From Siphonodentalium dalli (lineage: Eukaryota; Mollusca; Scaphopoda; Gadilida; Siphonodentaliidae), in NCBI GenBank assembly GCA_032622095.1, contig CP136069.1, positions 190,019,122-190,083,121 of the forward strand: a stretch of 64,000 bases of DNA. The letters run 5' to 3'. The position numbers and the translations under genes were made by a program. Under the pieces are notes generated by a model, which was not told where the DNA came from, did no database searches, and worked only from the letters and a program-made list of their open reading frames with translations. Positions 25,901-37,900 of the stretch are shown piece after piece (the stretch's first letter is position 1; every line of letters starts with the position of its first letter).

Positions 25901-28900
25901 ATTTGTCAATGATGTTAACAATGACATGTAGATGGGAACGAATAATTTTGGGGTCATTCGGCAAAAAAACATGGCCGCCAGCAGCCATCTTTGATTTCAA
26001 AATTCAATCCATTAGCACGGGCTACCTGTCGTACTGATCATCATGAAATTTGTCATGGATGTTAATATTGACATGGAGATGGGAACGAGTCATTTTGGGG
26101 TCATTCGGCCAAAAAACATGGCCGCCAGCAGCCATCTTGAATTTTACTCTTTGCATGACTAAATCCTTTGGCATGGGCTACAGGTCGTACCTTTGGTCGA
26201 TTCTTCATGAAGTTTGTCATGGATGTTAACAATGACATGTAGATGTGAACGAGTAATTTTGGGGTCATTCGGCAAAAAAACATGACCGCCAGCAGCCATC
26301 TTGGATTTCAAAATTCAATCCATTAGCATGGGCTACAGGTCGTACTGTTCGTCTGATCATCATGAAATTTGTCATGGATGTTAACAATGACATGTAGATG
26401 GGAACGAGTCATTTTGGGGTCATTCAGAAAAAAACATGGCCGCCAACAACCATCTTGGATTTTATTCTTTGCATGACTAAATCCTTTGACACAGGCTGCA
26501 GGTCGTATCTTTTGTCCGATCATCATGAAATTTGTCATGGATGTTAACAATGACATATAAATGGGAAGAGTCTTTTTGGGGTCATTCGGCAAAAAAAAAC
26601 CTGGCTGCCAGCGGCCATATTGGATTTTACTAGGCCTTTCAACTTTCCACATTCCTGATCACTCCATTAACTGTAACACATGAAATTATTCCCTTTCCAA
26701 GTTGAGCTACAGTGTCATTGACACTTTCATTTGATGTGAAGTCAGGTTGTTGTCATTAGATGGGAGGCAGTTTATGACATTACGTAACCGACATGCCATT
26801 GAGATATTCATCCAATAACGGTATAATTGATTTACCTATTTTATTTTACAGTGTATAAGAGTTTTGATGATTAGTGTTTTTATATCCAATATGCATTGCG
26901 CTCACTGATACGGACCCTCTTCAAATGCTCTCTTTACAAAATAAATCTGGGTTTTCATGGTACGATATTTCCGAAGTACGAAACCCGCGATACTTTCGTC
27001 TCCTAACATCAATGACACTGTCGATCTATTCAGCGCTTTTGAATTAGCATTCCGTCTCCATTTGGAGTAAAACAAAAATGACCATAATAGCCAATTTGGT
27101 CACCGATAGCATGAACACTGTTGAAGGTACTGGTATCAGTTAGACATTCCCAGATATTGATTAATTAGCTTGTTTCTATTATGTTAATTAATTATGATTT
27201 TTTAATTTTCAGCTCCGCGAGCAACCGGATCATTAATGCTAAGGATCACGCCTCAATCCAGATCAACCTTGCTGAGGTCAGTCTCATGATATTTAAGAAG
27301 CATTAAGACGACTGGGTTGCATTGGTCAGTTGCAATCTGTTGTCTGCATTAAACCGTCAAGACGGGTGCATTGCATTATAGCATAGAGATTCTGATTGTA
27401 GCTGATAAGTTTGACATTGGATTAAATGAAATACTGCAAATCAATCTATCTGTTATAAGGCCACTCAACAAAGATTACTTGTTATACCCCCCCGCAACGA
27501 AGTTAGGGGGGGGTATACTGGAGTCAGCTTGTCCGTCTGTCCGTCGGCGGCGTCCGTCCGTGGACACAAATTTGTCCGGAGTTTTTCTCAGTCGTTTTTT
27601 GATCAATTTCCGTCAAACTTGGCACAGACATCAACCACCATGGGATCCTGTGCACCTGCGATTATGACGTATGTTGGTGGAGCTATAGTCATCACTCCTC
27701 GTCCGTCGTCCGTCCGTCCGTCAGTCCGTCCGTCAGTCCGTCCGTCCGTCAACAATCATCTTCTCCAGTATCATAAGGCCAAATGAGTTCATATTTGGTG
27801 TGGATGTTCCCTGCTTGACTCAGACTCAGATTTGTTAAAATAAGGTCACCGAGTCAAATAGTTGCGAAGCTAGGGCCATAACTCTATCCCGCCATAGTAA
27901 TTCTTAAAACAACTTCTTTTCAAGAACAATCAGGCCTATTTAGCTTATATTTGGTATGGAAGGTCCTTGAGTGACTGGGGGTCAGATTTGTTCAAATGGG
28001 GTCACTGGGTCAAATAGGGGCAGAATCAGGGACATAACTCTATTCTCCCTAGTAATTATTAGAATGACTTCTTCTCCAGAATCATCAGGCCGATTTAGCT
28101 AATATTTTGTTTGGTGGGTCCTTGTGTGACTGGGGTTCAGATTTGTTCAAATGGGGTCAGTGTGTCAAATAGGGGCCGTGTCAGGAACATAACTTTAAAA
28201 AAAAAAAATTTAATTTTTTTTTTAAATATTGTTAAATTTAAATCCTTGCTCAATTCAAAAAACAAATCACAATTCAAAATGAACCAATACAAAATATTTT
28301 TTTTTCATTTTAACCCCTGATTTTTTGTATTTTTTTAGACACAAAAACACCCCATTCCACCCCTTTCCCTCCTCACCCCTCGACACCCCTGTCCCCACTA
28401 CCACCCCCCCCCCCCCATCTGCGTAGCCCTGCACCCACTGCAGTCAAGAAAAAATTAATTAGAAAAACTGACACCTTGTAACATCCATAAAGTATGGTAT
28501 TAGCCCCAGACAGAAAGAGTTAATAACAGTCATCAATTCAGATGTTATCTAGCTGGCTGACAGCTAGGTGTAAACAGTCATGATCTTGTGTGTATCATTA
28601 ACATATCATATCAAAACAAAATGCTGTATGTCTGACATTTGCAGAATGAGGTCCCCAGAGGGTGAATTTAGTGATGCTACTCTGCACAGTAGGCTAGCAT
28701 CACCAAATACACTCTCCAGGGACCTCATTCTGCTTAGGCCTCATCTTCAGGGAAGTATACAGGTCTTAAATTGACATTTCTACTTACTTTTTCCCTTCTG
28801 TTCAGTTTCTATATTCCCTAATTTGCTGTCAGAAGATAAAATTGATAATTGAAGTGCCCAATGGGTGCACATCACCAATTAACTGGACAACTTCAATCTG

Positions 28901-31900
28901 TTCATATGTCTCCCATGGCAGTTGAGGCCTAAGCATAATGAGGTCCACATGGTGAATTTGGTGATGCTAGCCCACCTTACAGGATTGCAGCACTAAATTC
29001 ACCCTTTAGTGACCTCATTCTGCAAAAGTCACTATATTCAGGCTTGGCTGTTCCACTATTATATTCTTAACCACCACCTATCCAGTTGTACTCATTATAC
29101 CCTGATTTGCAAAGAAAACTTGGGGGGGGGGGGTATATTGGATTGAATTTGTCTATAAATTTTGTTCTTCTCCACATACATATTAAAGACCGAAATGGTT
29201 TATATATTTTGACTCACATTCAGATTTGTTCAAATGAGTTCATCAGGTCATATAGGTGAGAAGCCAGGGCCATAAATCTTTCCCTCCATAGTAATTCTTC
29301 AGAAACCATCAGGCCTATTTAGCTTTTGGTATGGAGGGTTCTTTGGTGAGTGGGGTTCAGATTTGTAGTGATGTTCCGATAATCGGAATCGGCCATCGGC
29401 CGATAATAGCCCATCGGAAATTAATCGTACCTCGCAGTTGAACATCGGCTTTTACCGATTGTCAAAATAAATAAAAACGTTCTAGTATCTAAGCGCAATG
29501 TGCACGCTTTAATAAACATACGCAATACAACTGTAGTATTGAATGTAAAACGCAGTTGTAACAGCCTAAAAAGAAGCCATTGGCATCATCAAAGCAGTCT
29601 GATATGATGATATATTATAAGAATGGCAATACACATGCCCGACATCCCGTGTAATATGAAGTTATTGGTTCAATCGCGTTGACACGAAATAGATTCAAAG
29701 AAAGCTTTAATTAAAAAGCTGACCTGATTACAGTGAGGCTTCCTCTAGAGCACGTGTCATGTGACGTCACATGCTATGTCAATAACTTGAAGCACACACT
29801 GAATGAAATAATACAGTTGTTATCAGAACTGTCTTCAATAACGATCAATGTTAGTAGGGGCATAATTAGCTTTTTCGTCTGTACAACGTATGCTATGAAA
29901 TACGCTTAGCTCCACGTTGAACTTGCGAAACAAAAATTGAGCAGGCGGAACTATAAAAGCTTCCGAGTTGTTAAAAGATAAAAGGTGTGACCAATGGAAT
30001 CTTGGGAAATCTCAGACAAATATGACAGCAATTATTATCCATCAATCAAAATTTAGTTAATAATCATCGCCATTCCATACATTGTTGCAACTTACAAGTA
30101 TTCAATCAAGACTTTTACTCTGCATGCAAGTGTTCCACACATGGTCATAACGTTACTCTGAGTCGGCACCTTTGATCTCTTTGTCAAAACAACTACCGGT
30201 ATACATCAAAGGAAGCACACAACCGACGTCGGCAGAAATACTGTCACGACAGTGTGTATATATTTCTTTGATGTATTTGGCTTTGAAACTATGTGGGATA
30301 TGGAGTGCATTGGGTGTATATAAGTCCATTATAGGAACAAACGCACAATATATATAAACATCGGAATCGGAAATCGGCCGATTGTGCCTCCAGTTATCGG
30401 AAATCGGTCCGATAAGCTTTTTCATTATCGGAACATCACTACAGATTTGTACACGTGAGGTCATTTTTAGGAAACTTTTGAGGAAAATCAGTTTTCTTCA
30501 ACTCTTAAAATCTACCGTTTGAAATTTCTAGATGAATAGATCTCATAGATGGGGATTCACATTTGTTCAAATAAGGGCAGAGATAAGAGATTTAACTCTC
30601 AACCACCCACCCTACCTGTATGTATGCTGTTTGATACTGGTATAATAATATATAGATTCCTATTGATTTCTAAGCTGCCTGGGTGGAGGCAATGAGGCTG
30701 TAGATTTGATTTTTCAACCAGTAACAGTCCACATTTTCCTACTTCGGGTTAAACTGTTCGACCGAAATCGCCACAAATGTTAACAGGTCTATTTTGCTGA
30801 TATTTAGTATGAAGGGTTCTTTGGTGTCTGGTATTGAAATTTATTCAGATGTGGTCATCAGGTTAAATAGGGTGGGACCAGGGACATAACTGTATGTCTC
30901 TATAGTCATTCTTAAATTGTCTTCTCAAGAGAGGTTGGACTATTTAGCTTACATATAGTATGGATGATCCTTTAGTGACTGATATTCAGATTTGTTAACA
31001 TCAGGTCAACCTGTTAAGAAATGACGGGGGGCTATGGGGAGTTAACAATTTTGTGTTTAAAAAATCATTGAAATACCAAATTCATTAAAACATCTTCCTT
31101 GGAACTACCTAACTGATTAATCTGACATACATGTATGGTGTTTTGGGTCCATGGATAAATGGGCTTCAAACATGTCTAAATGGTTTTATAAAAAGGTGCT
31201 TGTGAGATTGGAAATTTCCAAAAATTGAGAAAGTTTGAGATGTCGGTTGTGAAATTCCAACCCAAGACTTGGGAGTCTGGAGCCCGGTTGGGAGGGGACT
31301 TGTTGAGTTGGAGGAGGGGGGTGATCAGTAGTGAACAGTGGGCAATTTCATGGTGGATATTCACCTTGAAATTACCCACTGTACACTACTGAAGCCTCTC
31401 TAGCCACATATCGTGTTTAGATCTACTTTTTTCAAAGTGCTTATGAAAAGTTCTGACTATTGTGGTCTCCAGAGTCCCAGTCTCATCAGTCTTTGCAGTC
31501 TGGTGAGCGACCCCACAGTCTTTGACTGTCTTGTTCCTACATTTTTCAGTCAATTTTTTAAAAACGTGGCACAGATATTTAGTACCATGGGAACTTGTGC
31601 ACTTGCCATTATGACGTCTGTCCGACATTTTTTGGTGGAGTTATCCCCCTTTTTTTATTTAGAAACTTTTTTTGCAACATTCATAATTTTGTCCGAGCTT
31701 TTATTCCTACATTTTTCGGTCAATGTTTTTTAATCTTGGCACTGATATTTAGTACCATGGGAACCTGTGCACCTGCGATTATGACGTCTGTCCGACAATT
31801 TTTGGTGGAGTTATTCCCCTTTTACAACTTAGAATTTTTTTCGCAACATACATAATTTTGTCCAAGCTTTTATTCCTACATTTTTCGGTCAATAGATTTA

Positions 31901-34900
31901 AGATTAGGGTTATGGTTGTACACCTGCAATGGGAACTGTTATTTTATTATTTTAACTAAATGTTTACTGACATGTGAAACATCTTAGTATTTTAAAAACA
32001 GGGGGGTATTTGTAGTCCCATTGGGACAGTCACACCTCTAGTTTATCATAGGTGTCAGCCCCTAATTTTCTCTCTGCGTTGAAATCTTTTTATATTTCCC
32101 CGAAAGTTGTTAATTTCTTTCACACTAATGTGACACTATGTGCCAAACTGTTGTCTGTCATGATGGACATCTACACTTTGTAAGTGAGATGACGAGCAAT
32201 CACCCATAACCAGACTCACGTGTTGAATACATTAAAATAGAGAAGCACGCTCAATTTAACCCTTTCATGATGGCAGAAGCGCTTGTGCAGCATTAAAGAT
32301 CAGTGCATTCTCTTATATATGTGAGTCTCCCATGAGAATTCACTGGCTTACACCATTACACGGGTCAATGTAAATAGTGTTAGGCCAATGTACTTTCTTA
32401 TAATTGCGGGGCTGCCTATAGGAGTCTCACATATATAACAGAATGCATTGCTACAGGGTTGTTTTGCTAAATTTCAGGAAGCTCCAGTCATAAAAGGGTT
32501 AAAGCATTAAAAGTCAAAACGATATTTGCAATGGTGCAAATACATGCTAAATGGTCTTTAAAGTTCTAAAGCAGTGGTTTGATAACATGTACTGGAGTAC
32601 TACTCATATGTTATGAGAATAATTGTGAGGTGTCCATAAAACAAACTAATGAAGGGGAGGAAAACCATTGAAACAATGGGGTTTTTTGTTGACTATTTCA
32701 AGTCCATCTTAAACAAATTCAAACAGTCAACGGTCATCCCCTAAAATGAGGGAAACGATACATGTAAAATTATCAGGTGTCGGGGTACAATGGCAAATAC
32801 TAGCTTAACTTTCCACATCAAAAGTATGATTTTGGTGATAAAGACCATGTGGTCAACAGGACTGGTGGCAGCTAAAACCGTGGCATGTGGGCAGACATGT
32901 TGGAACTTAATTGGAGATATTTTTGAGCTATCATCTGGTATTTACTGTTCGATAAATCAATCGTCTGTTAATCCATCCATATACATGTATTTCTGTCAGA
33001 AAATAATTAGAGCTGAAACGGTTGACCCATTCTTCTAACCGGTTAACCATTGGGGTTAGCCGGATTTTAACTGGTTAACCGCTAATTTCTAACTGACTTC
33101 TCTCAGACTAATTATGTCGACATTATGCCATGCTCCAGGGACAAACCTAGGCGAGAAATAGTAGCTGAAATAAAGACCTTATTCACGGCATTTAATGATA
33201 TTCAAAAACACACATTCACTGTTCTTTTGCTGGCTCTCGTGATGGGGAATGAGCAAGTGAAATTTGTGAATGGCAGGGGATCGCTTATTTGCCTTGATCA
33301 GCATATGTTTATTGGTAAAACGAGTAACAAAACTATATATTAAAGATCTGTAATATATCATTATCATCATTGGTACTATATCCTCCAATGAATTATATAT
33401 AAAGACAAGAAAGTAATAACTATAGGAAGGTCAGTTAGATCAGACTCATTCCTATTCTAACTATTCGTCGGTATCAGGATCGCGGGCACTAACTATTGAT
33501 AGCCGTGTTCACTTTTCACCAATTTCAACACAAAATAATACGGAGTCTGAGGGGTGTCAATCAGATGACAGATTCACTGATTCAGTTACGTCATTGCTTT
33601 GAACTATCCCGCCTGGATACACAGTGACTGCCCACGTGCTCTCGTCGGAAGATCAGAGAAAACTTCAAAGGCCGGAATTGATTGAAGGTCGCCGACACGC
33701 TACTCAGTGTCTGAAACTTCCGCGTGCACCAATTAATGCTGCATTACACTCTACTATCGTTGGCACAGGGGTTAGAATTACTTTTGCATCATTTATCTTA
33801 ATATTTTGAGGGTATCAGGGCATTATTCACGTTCACATTCAACTGACAGAGCGGGATGCGGTTTCGTCCGGTTCATTTTTTTCTAACCGGTTACGTCGTT
33901 ATCCTGATGCTAACCGGTTATCCGGCTGTCCATTTCAGCTCTAAAAATAATATGAATTTAAATGGGAATATATAATCATGTGCCATGAAAATTAATAGAT
34001 GCGATAAATAGTCCCATTAACAATTTCATAAATAGTAATTCCGCATTCAGGATAGATTAATCTGATATTACAATGACATCTACATCGGTGACTATGGTTG
34101 TCTTTTGGTCATACCAGTAGATGATAAATTCAGCAAAATTTATGGAAATAACATTCAATCGGGTATAACGTGGTGTGATTTTACGGCTGTATTTTTATAA
34201 CCCAATACAACCGCCCGGCACTATTATCTGGTGTAAGGAAACAGGGATTTGCATACATTGTATGTAAGACCTACAGTACTGCCCTAAATAATTGACTCCT
34301 TAACCACAGCAGGTTTATGGGTAACTTTTCAGGATTTAGTTGGAAATATGGCTTGTTGCCATTCATCGGAAAGCTCTCAATGATTTGGCAGGTTTGGCAT
34401 TATATATTTAGAAGATCAACGTACTCTGTTGAGTTTGATATTTTAAAATTTAATAGAAACTGCAAAAACAACATCTTTTATTGACATTACAAGCTTTGAA
34501 GTGAAATATCCTTTTTTGCAGTGATCAAATATCTGATTACGTTTCCAGTCCTTCCCAGAAGACGCGAGCGATTGCTCTCGCACCCGTACGCACTCGTAAT
34601 TTTCAAATCACGGGTGCTAAAATTCGCACCCGTCCCCCTTCTCAAAATACTAATGGAGACTGTAATGGTTGGTTCAATAGTGAACTATTTTAAGGTTTAT
34701 TTAGATACTTTACCATCTCAGTTCAACTATAGCATATTAAAGTGTAACTAGAGTCTTACTAGACATAGGTCTATTCCACAATGACTTTTTGTTTGAGCAA
34801 AAACCCAACTTACAATTATAGTATGAGTGCAATATTACACCCGTCTTCTGAATTACGGGAGCAAATAAATGCTCTCGCTGTGTTTTCCTCATGGGAAGGA

Positions 34901-37900
34901 CTGCCTTTCATGGGGTTACTGGTAATAGTGCCGGAACAGCTTCCTGTTAACCGTATCTATAGAAACCAACGTACCAGTTGACTTGACTCAATTACTCGAA
35001 TCCTACCAGTTAACCTGGGGGTACAACTTCTGGTCTCAACTATTGGCTTTGTCTGAATAGACATACATTTCAAACTTGAAGGGTAGATTTAAATTTACCT
35101 CAAACCGCCATGTGGCTTTAATCATCATTCATTGTTCTATTTCTCCCTTTCTAGGTTGATTCAACAACTGGCAGAATGACAGGCGCACACAAGACATATG
35201 CCATCTGCGGAGCAATAAGAAAGATGGTTAGTCCAGTACATTTACTTTTTACCGGAAATTTTTGGGGGGTGGGGGGGTGGGGCTATTAAAATAGCCGATG
35301 TCCATCAGTCCGTGCAGAAAGTTTCCGGATGAGAACTTGGTTTGGGCTAATGATCGAAACCAAATGTGGTATGTGAGTGTCAGCTCAAAACACAGGTCAA
35401 GTTTGAATATGAGTTCAGTTTGCCCATTTTAGTTTGGGGTGTCGTCGTTTTTTTCTGTAATTTGAAGGAAAAAAACATGGCGAATCCATCAGCTCGACCC
35501 ACAGGTATTAGAGAACTGTTTTGAAAATTTGCACGCATGTTTAGGATCACCTCCATATGGGAGCCATCGAATTTGAACAATTTCCGATGAAAAACATAGC
35601 CATCTTCGATTTTACTCTTTGCATCTCTAAATAATTTGGCTCACCCAACAGACCACATCTCTCATCCGATCGTCACCAAACTTCATAGGGATATTCGGGG
35701 TGTCCTCTAGATTGGAGCCATAGATTATTTCCGAAATTTTTTATAAAACATGGCTGCCAGCAGCCATCTTTGATTTCAAATTTGAATCCATCTGTACACC
35801 CTGCAGCCCACATTTATTGGTGAAATGTTTCAAATGAAAATAATTTCATCTACACAATACAAGATCTTGGCTGTAACTTTTTGGCTTTCCTTCTTTATCA
35901 TTCTATTCATTGCTCTGACAGAAGAAAAAACTCCTTACCAGGTTGAGCTACAGTGTCATTTACACTTTCATTGCCAGAGTTATGGGTCCTTTTGTTTTCG
36001 ACTTAGAATCTGTCCGTCCGTCGGTTTGGAGTTTCCAGATGATAACTTTATTTTGGGATATCGGATTGAAACCAATTTGGAATATGAGTTTATGAGCTCA
36101 ATACAGGTCACGTTCGAATATGGATTCAGTCTGTCCATTTTTGACTCGGCTATTGCCCTGTTTTCGACTTTTATCGTCTTGAGATTTCTGGATAACTTTA
36201 GTTTGAAACTTGAGGAAAAAGTTGCTGTCACATCTTACTAATGGGCTGAAAGAGGTTCCTGGTAGCAGAGAGTATTCATTCTGATTTGTTCCCGATTAAT
36301 ATGATGTATATGATTTGTCAATTTGAATTTTTTAGGGTGAGTCAGATGACTGTCTGAACAGATTGGCAAAGAAGGATGGAATAATAGCCAAGTAAGTATT
36401 TATTTTGTCTTGATCACCCTCAGAAATTTGTTTAGCTATCCGGCAAGCCTGTAAATAAGAGGTCGGACACGCACATTGTCAGACGCCAAATGCTCCATGT
36501 CCGACGTGTTTTGATAATCACCGGACATAATGTCATGACGCCGAAATTCATTCATCGATCAGCATAAATGCAGCTAATTGAAGGTAAAAATGGGACTCCA
36601 CCAGTTGAATTGTGTGACAACATTGAGTTAACATTATAACATAACATAAGTCTCAAAATAAACATTTGAGACTTATGTTATGTTATAATGTTCATTCAAA
36701 TTGTTGACCCGAAATGTGATGATTGAAGTCTGTAAAAATTGCAACTGCAATAAATGGACCGATGTGAATTTGCCTAATCATGAAAAAGTGGAAGCTGTTT
36801 ATTATCAAAGAGGTGAAATACATGTATAAAGTATAAACATTTGATGGTTTATGGGATATGAGTGTATATTATTGGCTAATTAGACGGTGAGTTGTTCTTC
36901 AGCATGTTAAATTTGTGTTTCGTAACTTTCGTCTTGTTTTGTTGTTTGCGCTTGATCCAAACTTTTATATATACACATTGGTTTGGTTAGCAAGGTCCAT
37001 GGGTAGATAAGTTACCGGTATATGCCAAAAATGGGAGGGAATGGGGCCAGTAGCTGCGAAGGGGAAAATCCAGTAAATAATTTCATTGTAGGAACACCCA
37101 ATTTATCTACATGTACTTTCACCATATGGGTCTATAATCTGGAAGTGAAAGATATTGTAATCGTTTTACCTGCATATATTTTCTACCAAAGTTGTCAAGC
37201 TATCAAACCCTCTAACTTCAAAAGCAATTTATACAATGGAGTCTATAAATAAATAATCTGCAGATGCTCAGAGCCTCTATGAACCCATTCAAACGATCAG
37301 AACTTATTTACGGATGCGTAACAATCGAAAATTTCGGAATATACAGTCGCACAGACAAGTGGCCTTAATTTTAACCCACGGGTAACCCACCCTGAGATCT
37401 GAATTTAAACCTAAATTATAGTTGAACTTGTGCAAAATATATAATTTGGAATGTATTTTGCGACATAAAACATAGACAATCGCCAAGCACAAACTGCTGA
37501 CGATTTTTCCTAACTGCAACGTGACTAACTCAACTCCAAAGAGATGTATTCTTGTGATGCCGCCACCATGGTGACGCACTTTCTTTAATAATGCGTTCAG
37601 CGCCTTTATTCTTGCAAAGATATCAAATAAAGTTGTCCTCTAAATAAAATTCATTATAGATATCCGAACAAGATGGAGAGAAGTTTTTTACAACTCTACA
37701 CTTTTATACACATGATATGTGTCCTGGTGTATGGTAGCAGGGAAACTTTGGCTGGGGGGATGGGACCCTAAAAATTAAAATCAACTGGCAGTTCAACAGG
37801 GGAACACTTGGCTTATAAAGGGAACGGGGCCATTGAGGGGGTCCCATGCCGGTATAGCGGAAACCCTGTCTAATAGTAATTGGGTATACGCATATTGCAA

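Larger units (their letters stand above)
27480..32045. repeat. Complex dispersed-repeat region with GTCCGTCC microsatellite
   Basis: Degenerate units begin with a C/G-run and GGGGGTATACTGGA, then GTCCGTCCGT tracts (best at 27700-27752), ACCATGGGAACCTGTGCACC, ATTATGACGTCTGTCCGACA and several 'CAGATTTGTTCAAATGGGGTCA' style lines. Copies recur at about 27490-28200, 29110-29365, 30445-31080 and 31490-32040. Two MITEs and hAT element C interrupt the region. ORFs here (85-106 aa) come from the repeat. Confidence 0.75.

Noticed and set aside
35825-36241. 138-aa ORF with a hydrophobic start just before RPS21 exon 4
   Set aside because: It lies inside RPS21 intron 4 and consists of the dispersed repeat families found elsewhere, such as the GTCCGTCCGTCGG and GAGTTATGGG lines.
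36385-36395. RPS21 stop codon at the AAG-TAA just after exon 4
   Set aside because: The TAA is part of the donor gtaagt. Splicing to 40112 gives the conserved KNF end and the exact 83-residue length.
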